A DNA stretch of 64,000 nt, from NCBI RefSeq assembly GCF_000247815.1, contig NC_021673.1:110724766-110788765 (forward strand), given 5' to 3'. Positions 1-14,700 of this stretch are shown here, piece after piece. Source of the stretch: Ficedula albicollis. Lineage: Eukaryota > Chordata > Aves > Passeriformes > Muscicapidae. The translations under genes were made by a program, and so were the position numbers. Position 1 is the first letter of the stretch. The number at the start of each line of letters is the position of its first letter. The notes below the pieces were generated by a model, which was not told the origin of the DNA, did not search any database, and was given only the letters and a program-made list of their open reading frames with translations.

Positions 1-1906
1 GAGCTCTGCTACCAGAGGGCGGAAAAACTGGGGCCAGGCCACCGTCCTCCCCTGCACTGGGATGGGCAGAGGTGGGATGAAGGGTGGCCGTGGGCAGGGA
101 GGCTCATTCCTGCCATGGACGGGGGGACAAGCTGTGTCCTTCACCCCTGACCGCCCACTGGCACCCACTCAGCAGCAGGAGGGACAGCAGCGGTCAGGAA
201 GATCTCCAGGGCTTTGGCACAGCAGCCCAGTTTGCTGGAAACCTATTGTTATCCCAACTGCCTTATGGCTGGATTCCCTCTGCTGCCAGATGAAGAGTGA
301 GGAGACCGACCAAAGCCCTCGATATTTTGGGCATCTCTGGTTTCATAATATCTGAAAATGTGTTGGATTGGTGCTCTCAGTGATGCTCGCTCAGGAAGCA
401 GCAGTGGAGATATGTTGAGTTGAGAATGCTTGTCAAATGGTGTTTGCTGGAAAATACTTTTTTGAGAACGGCTAAACCCTCGCAGAAAGTTCTGCTGAAT
501 TTGACTTGTTATTTTAATTGATGAAGGTTAAAATATTTTAATGTTTGGTAAATGTTTGTTTGGTTTTGCCTTAAATATTTGATTTTAAAAATTAAGTAAA
601 AAATAGCAATGCAAAATGTGTTAATGAGAACATCCAAACTGAAGTGAAAGATATCTTTTTAAGTCAGACAAGATGTTTCTGTTTACAAGAAGCAACCTTT
701 TTATTTTTTCTAACTTTTTTCTATTTTTTTTTTCTAATTTCAGCCGTAAAAGTGGGAGAAATTTTTGAAAAATAGATGGTAAAATAAGAACTATGCCTGT
801 AGCCTCTCTGAGGACCGTTAATCTTTCTTGTGTCCTTGGAAGGCATTTGTGCAGACCTCCGGTATTTGTGGCAACATTGTTGTGGCATTTTGTTTTACTC
901 AGGCAGTAGTAAATGTTGCAAGTAACTGAGTATCCCTCTCTTAATCAAACATTGAATTTGCCTGGGACACTTAGAGATTCAAACATATTTACGAAGACAG
1001 TTGTGTCAATACAACATCCTTCATGGTGACCCTCAGAGTGTCTTCAGGGAAGCTATACAACAGCATAATGTTTTCTGAGAAACATATTTTTTCCCTTGTA
1101 AAAAGAAGCAGACGAGTTTGTACTCAGCTGAGGTAAGATGTTGTTAGTCTAATGGTCTATTAGGAAGAATTTTTGAAAACTATGTTAATCTCTGAGGCAA
1201 TTCTGGTGTAAGAACATATGGCATCCTAACATTGATATGCTTGTTATTCACAATGAGAAAAGTGTTTTTCTCTGAATTCTGAATCTGAACTTTTTCATTT
1301 CAAGAAGTGTAGCGTTATTGTTAATGTTGGGCGTTTTACACCTGGGCATCACAGAAAGATTGGTCTAATTTCCCAATTTCAAGAAGTGTAGCATTATTGT
1401 TAATGTTGGGCGTTTTACACTTGGGCATCACAGAAAGATTGGTCTAATTTCCCTCCTGACCTCATGCTTTCACACCCCTGTGTCAGACTTACATAGCTAA
1501 ATTCTTTGATTCTGTGAACATTGAAATGTCCTATGTCCTGATTATGTTTCCTTCTCTTTCATCTAGATCTCCAGATAAATATGAAGAAATGCTTACTGCA
1601 AATGTTTCAACTTTTATAATGATAAACAATATTCAAAATGCAGCTTAAAATACAGATTTCTCCCTGCGTAGCTCTTCTGTATCCATTAGGCACCATTCTG
1701 TGACAGTGATGAATTGGATGAGAAATAATACAGGCTTGGTCTTTGTTAGCATTTCCATTAAGACATTTTGCCTTTGAAAGTGTGGGAGAAATCAGCAGCT
1801 TATTTGGGTGAGTCTTCTGTCAGGGAGCAGCTGGTGCAGGCTAAAACATTGGTCTTTTCTTTCTTTTTGCTTTTCATTTCAACTTGTTGAAGTAGAACAG
1901 AATTTT
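1..1906. other. Non-coding, unique sequence
   Basis: No gene is supported here. The first 300 bases are relatively GC-rich and hold two overlapping open frames of 69 and 97 codons. Neither has a recognisable domain or clear exon boundaries, so I do not call them. From about 440 the sequence becomes AT-rich with short T-runs near 715-735. The only structured element is the tandem duplication at 1297-1454, listed separately. Confidence 0.6.
1297..1454. repeat. Tandem duplication, 79-bp unit x2
   Basis: Two adjacent copies of a 79-bp segment (about 1297-1375 and 1376-1454) differ at only a few positions, for example GCGTT versus GCATT and CACCTG versus CACTTG. There is no spacer between them. 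The high identity suggests a recent local duplication. It does not encode anything recognisable. Confidence 0.9.
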
Positions 1907-2300
1907 TCATAGAACTATAGAATGTTTTGTGCTGGAAGAAGCCACAAAGATCATCCAATTCCATCTTCCCTGTCCTGGGCAGGGACACTTTTCACTAGAC
2001 CAGGTTGCTCAAAATCCCATCCAGCCTGGTTTTGAACACTTCCAGGTGTGGGTCATCCACAACTTCTCTGGACAACCATTTCCAGAGTCTCACCAACTTC
2101 CCCATAAAAAAAATTTCTTCCTACCATCTAATCTAAACCTAGCTTCTTTCAGTTTGAAGCCATTCCCCCCTGTCCTATTACACATGCCCACAATATGCCA
2201 CTCCAGCTCTCCCTCAGGTCCCTTCCAGGTACTGGAAGGCTGCTCTGTGGTCTCTCCAGAGCCTTCTCTTCTCCAGGCTGAGCAAGCCAAGTCCGTGTTT
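1907..2300 (-). mobile_element. CR1 LINE, 5'-truncated 3' end
   Basis: Read on the plus strand, the block starts with TCATAGAACTATAGAATG, the reverse complement of the ATTCTATG octamer repeats that end CR1 elements. It continues through the familiar antisense 3' region: a GGGCAGGGACAC segment, a CACTAGACCAGGTTGCTCAA segment, AACACTTCCAGG, CCACAACTTCTCTGG, TTTCTTCCTA, and the CCTTCTCTTCTCCAGGCTGA stretch near 2260-2281. The element is therefore on the minus strand, with its 3' end at about 1907, and is truncated at its 5' side near 2300. It contains only the end of ORF2 and the 3' UTR, so it is dead. The 171- and 120-codon open frames over it are not genes. The many substitutions from the family sequence as I remember it point to an old insertion; subfamily not assigned. 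Confidence 0.9.
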
Positions 2301-5300
2301 TGGCCTAAAAGATCCTCTAGCATTTCTTTCTTAAATGAAAGAAGTGGTTTCAGAGAGAGCCCTGGGTGGACCTGGTCTGTGTTTGGTTGGAGCATTGCAG
2401 CCAGCACAGTGAAAATAATGGGAGTTGTGGATTCCCAAAGATGATATAACATACTCAGAGTAAATGCTGGCTAAATACTGAAGTCAGATAAAACAGTGGG
2501 AAGCAGATCTGGGGGTCAGTGTAGCAAAGAAATGGAAGGCAAATGCATTCAAATGGGAATGTTTACAGTGCTGGTGTAAACACCTCTGGTGTAAACAAGT
2601 TTGATTTCAGCAGTAATATCCTTGTAAGCAAATAGAAGGAGCATGGACTTTAGTGAGATCAGAAAAGGTATGGTTACAGTAATTAAGTCTTGAACTGGTA
2701 AATCTAATGGTGATTATTTTTGTTGCTGTGACCATTATTATTATTATTATAATTATTATTATTATTATTGGTGTTTTCCTGATCAGTCAAAAGTGACCAA
2801 GTTCTGTCTTTGTAGGGAACAGAGAAGCAAGATTTGGATTTTACAAACAGGAGGCAAGGCAGCAAAATGTAGTATCTAAGTATTTTTAAATACCCCAGTA
2901 GTATTTTTCTAGGATGCCATTTGTGTGTTATTGTATACCAAATGAGTCTCAGAGGTGCTATCTATTTGTGAGCTCACCATCATAACATAATTCCAGCTTG
3001 TCCCATCAGTCCCCCATGTTTTACATCTGTTGTAGAAACTGAAAGCCTTTTTTCAAGCCTGGCCTTATTCTTTGTAGATATTAAATTGTCCCAGTTCAGT
3101 GTAGAGGCTTTAGTTTTTTCATTGTTTATGTGCAAAAGAGAGATTCTAGAGGAGTGAAAAAAAACCACAAATAAATTTCATTATTGCTTGGGAAAACCTT
3201 GTCATCTAACATATAAATATCCTATGCAGCAACTCAAATGACAGATAGTACAAGATCTGTGTAGGATATGGAGGTATTAACCACCACCAGTCCAGGACTT
3301 TGACAAGTGTCTCCTGGGCAGAGCAAAGGGAAGTGATTTTGGAGAAAATGAGAATGTCTATGGTAATAGAGAGCATGGGAGGAGAAGCTCATCTGAGAAA
3401 GGGAGCACAGGGAAGAGAAATAAGAAAGTTTCCTTTGAAGGGCTATTCATTAGACTAACAGACAACCTGCTAGGTCAGCAGGCCTTGGTTCAAATGAGAG
3501 AATAAAGGGCTGAAAAGCCCCTTCTATGTCCCAGTTGCTGTTAAGAAGAAGATGTCCTGTGCCCTCAAGCAAGGATGCTTAGTCAGAGGGGCTGGCCAAA
3601 ACCCAACAGTTTTTCTTTTTGAGAAATCTCAAGGTTGTTGAGATTGACATGAGATGTCAGCACGCACCAGATGGGGACATTCTGATAGTTATCACTGAAA
3701 GAATATGATTAATCCATTAGACAGTGAAATAAGGCTCTTATAGGGGAGTGACCTGCACAACACGGTGAGGGTGTGGGTCTGGCTCTGTGAGTACATTGCA
3801 GGTAGGTGTGAATGTGAAGGTATTGACCCGTGTATCTTGTCCCCCTCAAAGTGCAGCCACCAGCTCTTGGACAGGGAGTTCTTGGATGGGCATGCTGGAT
3901 CCTTGCTCAGCTCTGCCTCTCCTCCAGTTAATCTCATCAGCACAATAAACCCAGCACTGCTGCCTGTCCTCATCAACATTACTGCTTGTTTCTTGCTGTC
4001 ATGGGTCTTGTCCAGTGAGGAATTTGTGCCACTCACAAATAGAGGAAAGGTAGAGCAGTACAGCAAGGGAGGAGGGAAGCTGGCTGTCTCTTCCTTTTTT
4101 TTTTTTTTTTTGCTGCTTTTCACTCCAAATCTCTGTGACAGAGCACAGCTCCTTCCCCCACAGGAATCCCATTATTTCACTTTGAAAATCTGGTCAGTCT
4201 GTTCATCATTAGGTTAAATTGGGATTCCCTGTCCTATGCCTAATGTGTTATGTGGGGAATTAAGTAATGGCACTTAAAATCCCTTCTAATTTTAAATCCT
4301 TGTCTACAATTAAATGTTGCTTACTTGGCAAAATTATTCTAGATTATTTTAAACAATTAAATTTGCTGCAGACACATGTCCCTTGATACGCTGAGCTTCA
4401 TCCTCCTCTCCCAGTCCTGGAGTGACTTGATGCCATGTGTACTCCTTGCCCCCTGAGAGAATATCTCAAGGACAAAAAAAGCTGTCAAGTGACAAGAACA
4501 AAGCACGAGGAAGTGCTGCTTGTCCTTGCTCTCCCACCCAATCGCTAATAAAGAAAACTAATAATGCCCATTTTAGGTAGCTGCTTGTACAACTCTACTC
4601 TCATTATTTCAGTAAAGCAGTGTAAGCTGCCAGCTGTATCTTTTGTACCTCCAGACACACTTTGCAGAGGAGCTCTTTGCTGCTATTTTGAATGTGAGTT
4701 TCCCCCCTCCTCCCTCTTTTCTTCATGTTGCTTCTCTAGATCCTGACTGAAAGGAGAGTAGGGAGAGCTGTGCATGCATGGCTGAGGACGACAAGCAGGG
4801 CAGGGGGTGAACAGCAGCAATCCCTTCTATTACTTATGTCATTTTCTCACTTCCTTACTAATACCCTGATAATTAGAAGGGTTCTTATTAAGCTTATCTC
4901 GGTTCCTTGGTTTAAATGCTCACTATTTGTAATATCCAGAGGTATCCTGCCGACTGCTGCTCTGAATAGGGGCATTTCTGCTTACATCCCCAAGGCTTTT
5001 CAGCTGCAGAGCCCTTTGGGCAGCCATCTCCCAGTTCCCAGTGTAGCTCTGACAGGGGGCGGATTCTGGGAATGTACAGAGTGCCTCTGTAGGGCTGCAG
5101 CATGAGTGCTGCATCCTATCTCCTTTAGTGCTGTCCCTACTGGCATCGAGCCAAGTTTAGCCCTTGCTGAACACAAGAAAAGTCCAAGTGTTTTTTGGCA
5201 GAAATACAAACCACTTGGAGCACTTTGGCGTATGGATGTGAAGTGTTTTACAAGCATCCTTAGAAGCCCAGCACAGCTCTTTGTATCATAAATTTCTGTA

Positions 5301-8244
5301 CTGTGGACAAGCCTTGAGAAAATACCTAGGAGAGAAATGGGAGGCAACTGACAGCATAATTACTGGTTTGGGGAAAAAGGAGGCCAGAAAGGGAGGGGAG
5401 AAGAGATACTTGCTGATTGGTCAAAATTTTAATAGTGCAGTTTTACCAAGAATTAGAAATCAGAGAGGAATTGAGCACATTTCCATTTTAAGGCTTGTTT
5501 TCCTTACTGATAACAAAACTTAAAAATTTGCCAAAATCAGAATAATTTAATTTTATGAAGTAAAACATTTAAATTTACTAATAGCCAAGTTTTCCCAAAT
5601 TTCATTTTGGATTTGACTCATTATGCTACCTTTATTTTACTGTTACTTCCATACCATAAAATCCTCTGATCTCCCTTTCATTTGCATGGGAACAATAAGA
5701 GTTATCAGCAGAGATTATTTTGTATTTCTGTCTATACAAAGTCTCAGCATCATTGCATTCTTCAGCATGCTAATATTGATACTAGTATTTTCTGCATGAA
5801 TTTCCACATTTTTATTCCTCAACTGATGCCTTGGATGCAACCACAATTTAATTCTATCAGAAGTGATGACAAATGTTCTTTGGTGAATCTGAAAGATGAT
5901 ATCAGAATACACTTTGTGTGCAGCACTCTCATAAGTACATCAACAATCTATTTCTCTCAGCGTGATGAAAAGTTCCTGCATTAGAAAAATATAAAAATAA
6001 AGTGACTCCACTGACTTAAATTCTTGTCTCAGTTTCGCTATTATGAATCTGGAGAGAGAAAATAAAGGAAATAATATGATTTTTTTTGTCTTTCCCATAA
6101 GTATCACTCACTGGTTAAGTTTCAACAGCTATGAAGCAGGGCACATTTGTGAATCTGCTTGAAGGTTAGTGGGTACTCAAGACAACAAAGCAGTGATATA
6201 ATGACCCCAGTTAACAGGTTTTATCGACAAGGAACTTAGTCCCATCTGCCTTAACAATTTAAAAAGTCAAATAAAGAGAAGCTGTCAAGGTCTAGGGAGA
6301 TGTGGGCATCACTTCTGAGTGTTAGTAGGGCAGTTTCACAGAGCTGAGGAGGCTCAAGATAAAAATTAGAGGTCTCTCTCTGCTTAGCTCTGGTTCCTGT
6401 ATTGCATCCAGACCACACCAAGCACATCCCACCACTAATTGGCACAGCACAGGATATCAAACCAAACTGAACCAAATGGTTAAGCAGCTTTCTAACCACT
6501 GCTTGTCAAACAGGACATACTCTCAAACATGGGGCAGAGAGCACACAGATGTGTTCTGCCTCCTGTAAACCTACAGAGACTATGTATGCTCTCCCTACAT
6601 GCTGCTCTTTTACAGCATGGGGGTTTTGTGGTGACTGAACTTAATGATGCTCCCTTACTTATTCTTGCTATTTCTTTGAGAGGAGAGAGCAATCCCTGCT
6701 TTGAAAGCCACAGCTATGTACTGATTTCCTATGTCTTGCAAAGTACATCTCCTTGTTTCCTGTAATTAACCATGTACTTGCAGTTAGAAAATGATCCTTT
6801 GATATTACTGGTTTGTAAACAGGAAGCAGAGAGAAATCTAAGAAACGATGGAAGGGAAAAGAAACTGGTTGAAACTATGGGAAAGGAGAAAAACTAGATG
6901 AGAAACAAGTATTCAAGAAGATTGAGCATTCCATGTGCTTGTCTGGCATGGTGGCAATAGGGAAGTCTTTGAAGAAGGTATGGATGTTTTTTCTCTGAAC
7001 AAAGAAGACATGCCTTTTTAGTTCTGCATCTAGTTCTGCCAGTGAATCCTCAGAAAAAGAGAAGAAAAAGCACTAGACTTAAGAAACATGAAAAAACTTC
7101 CTAGAGGCTGGAAAGCAATGTGAGTGAAAGGCCCCAGCATGGGGACAAGCAGCACAGTGCAGGCTGTGAAAGGGGGTGCACTGGCTGAGACTTCCCTCCC
7201 CTGCTCCTCCTTCTGATGGCTGCTCCTGAGTTCCAATTACTCTAGGGGCTGCTTCATCACAGACCATCTGGCAGCTGCTCCTGGCAGCACTGCTTGCCTT
7301 CTGCAGCCAGAAGGAGATGGGATATCTTGCTCATTTCACCAGGATTTACCCGAGTGGCACATTCAGACTGCAGCAGGTTAAGGAAGACTTGCAGGAACAT
7401 TTTGTCCCCTGGATCTGAAGGACTGGCAGTCTTCAAGGGGGCAGTGGGAGCCTTTGAGGAAGGAAATGGTGGCACTGCTAGTATTGGAAGATGATCATGC
7501 ATAGACTTAATTGCAACTTCTGTTTAAAAATAAACTGCTAGAAACTTTAGCAAGGTGCAAGAACATTCTTAAGGCAGTAACTAAAGACAAACCTTTGGGT
7601 TGGTCCCTTCAATTATTCCCAAATTCTGAATGTGTGGAAGGAATTATTGATACACAAACTTAGGAACACTGAGATGTAGGATACAGACTACTGTTGATAA
7701 TGAGAAAAAAATAGTGTTATTGATTGCTTCACCTTCAACAAGTAGGACAGGGAACAATAAGGCAAATGGGGACACCTCTCCACGTGGTGAACAGCCGAAT
7801 ATCAAACATCACAAAAGATTAAAAATAATTGTCATATATGCTTAGTATTTGTGCTTTGATATAGACTGAGAAGAAGGCAATTTAATCAATTTGTTATACT
7901 CTGTGTGATATGCATGTCTCAGAAGTTTGTTGTTTTGAAGCTGGTTTTGAAAAAAGAAAAGAAAAAAGTCAAAGAGATTTCATTTACAGATAATATGCTA
8001 AAAGTCAGTATCAGAGAGGCCTAGAAAAATATATTTGTATGTAGATGGCAATAGAATTTAAAGTTATAAAACTACAGAATAACATGGTAATGAAGTTTGG
8101 CCAGACAGGTGGGCAGGAGTGCTTTCAGTGTATGGCATCAACATATACCATTCCTGCCTCCTGCAAAATATTGCCTATACACTCTCAATTTTTCTTGTGA
8201 GGATATCTGGACTAATATTACTTTGTCTTTTTTGATATGTCTGC
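2301..8244. other. Non-coding, unique sequence
   Basis: About 6 kb without a supportable gene. Open frames reach 143-150 codons near 3.7-4.2 kb, but the two overlap on opposite strands across a 20-base T-run and show no domain. Contents worth noting are an ATT microsatellite at 2733-2769, a pure T-run near 4096-4113, and ordinary AT-rich sequence elsewhere. I see no transposon that I can name and no conserved-looking exon. Confidence 0.55.
2733..2769. repeat. (ATT)n microsatellite
   Basis: A trinucleotide array of ATT units, about 37 bp long and interrupted once by ATAATT. It lies in unique AT-rich sequence. Confidence 0.9.
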
Positions 8245-8792
8245 GAACTCTCCTTCCTTACTGATGCTCTATTTAATTTTTTTTTTTAAAGATTATTACT
8301 ACAAAGCAGGTCAAACCTTCCATAAAATCCCTGTTAGAGCAATATATTAGACTATGGAATCTGCTATACAAAAATAAGATAAAGACAGTAGTTTGCTATT
8401 CTAAAAATGTGGCCAGCAACAATTCACAGCAACAATTCACAGCCACAGCAAAAGAAAACCCGATGTTGAAAATTGGCACAGAACTCTCCTTCCTTACTGA
8501 TGCTCTATTTAATTTTTTTTTTTAAAGATTATTACTACAAAGCAGGTCAAACCTAAACTCTCCTTCCTTACTGATGCTCTATTTATTTAATTTTTTTTTA
8601 AAGATTATTACTACAAAGCAGGTCAAACCTTCCATAAAATCCCTGTTAGAGCAATATATTAGACTATGGAATCTGCCATACAAAAATAAGATAAAGACAG
8701 TAGTTTGTTATTCTAAAAATGTGGCCAGCAACAATTCACAGCAACAATTCACAGCCACAGCAAAAGAAAACCTGATGTTGAAAATTGGCACA
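8245..8792. repeat. Direct duplication, ~236-bp unit, 2.3 copies
   Basis: A unit beginning GAACTCTCCTTCCTTACTG and ending AATTGGCACA occurs in full at 8245-8480 and 8555-8792. A truncated copy of its first ~73 bases (8481-8553) sits between them. Full copies differ by a few substitutions and by the length of an internal T-run. Inside each unit the motif CAGCAACAATTCA is itself doubled. The arrangement full-partial-full suggests two successive duplication steps. No coding content. Confidence 0.93.
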
Positions 8793-11700
8793 TTGAGACA
8801 TTTTCACTGTTCAAGTCCAATTATCTCCTTGGTAACAAGTTCTTTCATTCATTACATATTGTGTTGTCAGAATAAACCATGTAATAGTGCTGTATCTGGG
8901 TCTGTACTGCTCTCACAAATATGGAATATGGAAGCTGAAGTATGAAACCTGCTAACCATTTTCTTATGCTTGCTGGAAAATTAAAATATCCATATGAATC
9001 CAGATCTGTCAGACTATAGTACTCGTCATTTTTCATGCGCAACTTTCTTTTAAGATGCAAGTCCTCAGAAGTTAATGGATTCTGAGTTACTGTCTGGTGA
9101 AAGCAAAAACTCCACCTGGCCATGATTTAAAATACCCCTCTCACCAGTAAATTGTGATTTTGCCATGCTAAATAACCTCATTCTAATGACCATGTTTTAT
9201 ACATTTAAAGCTTTTACAAAAGTTGAGTGGACTTTACTCAAAGCACAGGTGGAATACTCTGAGGTGATTTACACAGCACCCCAGACTCAAATTAAGTGGT
9301 TGCAGCTTTTTGTGCTGAAGGTATAACTTGATGATGTTGATTTTGTGGGATTTTTTTTTCCTGATTCCAGCTTGACTGTAATTAGGATAATGGTTGCTGG
9401 GGGCTGAGAGTGGAAGAGGCCATTCATTCAATAATTATCAGGTCTAGTGTCAAGGAAACTGCAATGTGTGAAAAAGAACAAGGCAGAGCTGCGCTATTAT
9501 AGCCCTGTGTACATTGCTATCTATTTTGGGCCAAGATCCAAAAGCATTTTGTGGTCTAAAACAGCATCCAGAGATTTCAGCTGGGATAGGAGCCCATTTC
9601 TCTTTTTTGCACAAGCAAAAATGGAAGTGATATTCTGCCACCCAAGACTTTTCAGTCTTGCTACAACTACAGACTTAAGAAAGGAGATGGAAAGATGAAG
9701 GCAACTGGGACTGGAACACAGCTTGTACCTGGCTGTGACATGACATCTCTTGTGAAGTCATGGCAGCAGTGAAAGAGAATACCAGAATATATTCACCTCT
9801 TGACTGGTTCCTTCTGTCCTGGACAGACAAGGAATCTGAAATATAGCTTTTGGAGCCGAGGAATAATATCACATCATGCCAGTACAATTAGAAACCAAGA
9901 AAGACAGTATAAGAATGGTGGGTGTGGCTCCCTTTTGTAGGAGAGAGCATTTCCATTCATAGCAGGTGTTATGTACCTTTTAGGTTAGAGCCTGCCAGCC
10001 TGCTCATATCCTGCTGCTAAGTTATTGGTATTAACTTGGCATGTTCTGTCAGTCAGTACCTTCAATATCAATCCTAAGCTTTTCTTGGTAGTAGTGAAAG
10101 TGGGAGCATTAGGACAGGCAGCACTGCTGTGCATGAAGTAAATAAGAAGTCTGTCCTCCTCTGATAAAAGCTATTCCCTGTTAGAGTGATGTTTGCTGCT
10201 GCAGCTGCTAATGGCACCCCATGCAGGGATGAGTGAGTTGAATGGAACTAGTGTAGGTATAAAGTTATCATAAAGTTATCAATTCTTAGGTTGGTTAGGG
10301 GCAAAGAAAATTGAGGAATGAGTCAAGGATGTGATACTAATATTGGTGTTCACATAATGTCCCAAAGGCCAAATATCTGAATGTCCCAGAGAAAGCAGTG
10401 TCTCCCAAAGTCAGATGAAATGTCAAAACCAGTGTATATGTGATTCAAAAATGCTGATGGGAATGCAATTGTATCAACACGGTTACATGTGTGTGAACCC
10501 ATGGACACGTGCTGGTTTCATACCAAACAGATATTTCGGTGTGGCTCCTTTCACCTGCCTTGCATCCCAGAGGGGATGCTTGCTTGAGCCCTGCTGTGTA
10601 CGGTGCAGCTCACCCACATCTGGGCTTACCCTGGCATGTACAGCTGTGTAGTTTTATCCATCAGCACTCAAAAACGTTCCTGGCCTGAAAGCTCTTCAGC
10701 TACACATGATATGTATATGTTGGCTGACAAATGCACACTCTGGAGTGTGTAAATGGTTTCTTAGGATCAGTTGCACTTTCCTTTGCCAACTTCATCTGGA
10801 ATGTTGCCTGAACACAGAGATCTCAATTGCAAGGACTGCCATGATTGTGGGACAGTAGGTCCACAAAGAACATGACATTATTTTTATACTGGACTCTTCA
10901 GAGGAAACTGCCATAATCAGAAATCTGATCTTGGACTCTGTTATTTGGGATATTTCTGTTTTATCATCTGAAAGAAGGGAAAAAATCACTCACAGCACTG
11001 CTTTTCTGCTAACCCTTTCCATGTTTAACATCGATGAAACCTGCTATTTTTTTTTCTGTGGTGACTGAAAAGAGAAGAGTTTCTCATTCAGACATGCTGG
11101 GAAAATGTTTTAACACAGAGCAAAAAGCTGCAGCCTAAAGAACAGATCTATAAAGGACTGGGAAAAGTCTTTCACAACTGGACGTTGAAGCAATTTCTCA
11201 TAAAATGATAAAAAAAGGGATTGGTTTTGTAATATCTTGTTTTCTTCTCATAGGTCCTGATTACTGTTTCAGTATTACACATGCTGCCACATGGAAGAGA
11301 AGCATGACATCGGCATTTAAAAAAGCAGCTTGAGAGATCATTCAAATACTCCCCATGCAATGCTGAGTGCACCAAGAATACCAAAAGATGACCACACACT
11401 ACCCACTGGAGTCTTAGTTAGATAAGAAATTGCTGAGTCCAAAACCAACAATGTTTGACTCTCCAAGGCAGTGATAATGCCACTTAAAATACCACTGTAT
11501 TTCTGAGCTTTGAGCTAGCTGCTGTCTTCTGTAACGTCAGATGTATTTTAGGATTACTAGTGTTGAATTTGTAAAGAACTTGAGGTTTAGTACAAATATT
11601 AGAGTCAAAAGAGAATTACAGATATGCATATTGCTGGGTGCTTTCACAAGATTCTGATACTGGAAGCTAAACAGAAATTAAAGTACTTCCAAAAGGAATT

Positions 11701-14700
11701 TGAATAGGGAATAGGGATTTTCCCAGCCCTCTAACAAGTTTATGAAATCTGTTTGATGTGTGTTTTTGAGGAGGACAGAGAGCCCTATGTTTAAGTTTTG
11801 AAATCATTTAGAGATCCAAGTAGGGTACTATTAACCTTCCACGTTGACTTTTCTAATTGCTTTTGGATCTCAGTGACTTTTAACCATGGACTAACCCTGT
11901 CTTCCATGATTAAACCATGGCAAAATTCTCACAAAAATACTGCATATCCATGGTGGGATTTAATACTAGGGCTGTAAATTCCAGGCAGGTGGGAATTTAT
12001 ATCTGCTCCATAGAATTTATACAGGTGTCTTTTTCATTGTCTCAGCTAAACACTGATGTTTTCTGCTAAATTAAAGGCATTAAGGGAGTTGGTCCTGATG
12101 GGACTGAGGTTATACTCTGAGGCTGACAAGAATGGAGGTTTTTCCCTTTACAAGTGAAGCTGCTCCATTTCACGTGGTCTTGACTTCCTAAATTAGCCCT
12201 TTTCCTGTGCAATTGCTCTGACATTTCTTTAGTTTCTCCAGCAATGATTTAAGTCTTAGTAGCTGACAGTGTTTTAAATACAACAGTGCTTGATCAAAGC
12301 AGATCTAGACTTTCAAAACCTACCTTTATTACTCACTCATATTTTTCCTATGCAGATTATTCTTCCTGCTGTTATGATAGGTCCCGCTGGTGAATGATAG
12401 GATTTACCTCAATGGGGTAAATGACTCCAGGCTCATCTTTCAAGCCTTTTTCTATGTATTATGCATGTTTCTCTGTTTATTTACTTATAAATGTATAAAA
12501 CTTATTTGATTGACCTTAGTTCCAAAGTGACTCTGGCATGTATCATCCTTTTCAAGTTAAAAGTATCATAAAAGACAGGGATTGCTTGGGGGCACCTGCA
12601 GTGAGATGGACATGAGGGCAAAACAACAGACTCATAGAAAATCTTCTTTCATAAGTTCTTCCTCTTATTATTCTTATGGAATAATACATAGCAAAAACAA
12701 CAACAACAATAAACATAATAATTAGTAGTAGTAATAGTAGCAGTGGTAGCAGCAATAGTAGTACTGGTAGTAGTCATCTCCTAAGGGCTGGAAATTCAGT
12801 GCTCTTTAAGTTACAGGAAAAAGGAGTTTAAAAAAGGTGAGAGATTATAACCCCTTGGAGCTGGGGACGTTTCTTACAGCATTTCTTCTGCCCAGCTCAT
12901 TATCTGTATGTCTCATTGTCCCAGTGCTGTGTCTCCCACAGAGAGTTAAAAAGCGATAAACAAACAGATCTCAATTTAGCAGCAAATCCTTCTGGGAGGA
13001 TATTGTAAAGCTGGAATTTTTCCATCTTCCAAATTTCCTGGTGATTTTGTATCTGAATGTTTTTCACATATGAAAGTCTTTTCATATCAGCTTGACAGGA
13101 AGCATTGCACATACCACACTACTGAAGTACCTAGAGTTTAAAATGAGAGATGAACAACCTGGCTTAGCAGGGGATGCAGTAAGAATTCAATCAGTCGTCA
13201 AGCCAAATCTCAAAATGACCCCAAACTAATTTGTGTCTGGCTGAATGTTGTCTTTGAATCTTATTTGTTCCAGGGTTTCCTGGAGAAATAAGATAGAAGT
13301 GCATTTTGAGCTGACTGTTATGTAGGGAAGTCCCATAACTCATGAGATTTGAAAAGAGCATCTGGTGAAAACTCAGTAGGGGGTTGAAAAGGATGCATAA
13401 AAGACAGAAATAGGGCCCCAGTTCCTCAGAAGCTATTTATCCTGTCTTCTAAAACGTCTCTTTGGCTGTTTCTCTGAGTCACGCCATGATAGTAACAATA
13501 CTCTGTGCTATTACAAGAGGGGTTGGTGAGAGAATAGAAAAAGTAAGGTAATTCCCTTTGCTCTGAGGCACCCTGAGTGAGCAATACATATGACTCTTCA
13601 CATTCAATTCCAGCTATCTTCAATAAAAGGATTGTTTATTTGCCACAGGGTAGAAAAACAAAGGTAAACCAAAGAAGAAATAAGCAAAAAATAAAAGTTA
13701 AGCAGACTGTAAGCACAATAGACCAAATTACTTAAGGGATGCATTTGGCCCAGCTAAATATATTATTGCAAAAAAAGCATTCAAGCTGGCATGAAAGCTG
13801 ACATCTTAAAACTCATTTAGTGTCCAAAGTCAGGCATCTAAATCTAGAATCTAGAATGAGAGTGCTTAAAAAAAATAAAAATAAAAGGAATCTTTCCTAA
13901 GATGGTCACATTTCTGCAGTTCTCACAAATGTGAGCAGTACCTGAGGGGAACTGTGTTTTGCACTTTTACAGTTCAAGCACTCCACCTGAAACAGCCCAG
14001 CACAGAGATGCAGTGAAACTTCAGGGCATAGTGTTGCTTTGGCATCTCTCCTTGCTGCCTTCCTGCCTCTGGAGAGGCAATGAAAATTCAGTAAAAGACA
14101 CAAACGAGCAGTTTTGAATCTGGATTACAGCTTTGCCATAGGAAATGGGTATTTATAAGCACTTAACTGCTGTCCTCATTGTGTTTGTTCCTAATTTGCA
14201 GTATTTTTGCCTATGTTGTAGGCTCTCCAGCCTCTTCTAGCTTTTGCCATCTCTCTTGTTTAAACATCCTCTCTTATCTGTGGAAGCAGGGAATGGGCTG
14301 CATCCAAGCAAGGATTGTGAAATATAAGCTGTCCTTTCCTTTTCTCTTGTGATATACTCTTTTCATTTCTGGGAAAAAGAAAACTTCCAACTCAAGACCA
14401 TTTTTTAAAGGGATTTAAGTCACAATAGTTCGGATGTAAAAATTGTACAGCATTCATATTTTCAGTTGATTTCAGTGGGAAAGGAAGGAGGTAAATAAGA
14501 GTTATAAATACTCTCATTGACCTAGAGCCCATGCTCAGTATTGCAATGCATCTCTCCCAGTCAATCAAATGGAGCTGTTTTTTCTATAACTCTCATTTTT
14601 ACTGTAAAATTGCCTTAGCAGATACTGTGGAAGCTGCATGATCTGACCTGTGCATTTTAAGCAATATAAAGCCCATTTTTCTCTCATTATTTCACATTCA

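Noticed and set aside
1929..2452. Open frames of 171 and 120 codons
   Set aside because: They lie on the CR1 3' end, which is truncated and antisense to the longer frame.
8245..8792. CRISPR-like repeat pattern
   Set aside because: Units are long, adjacent, few in number and without unique spacers of uniform length; the host is a vertebrate.
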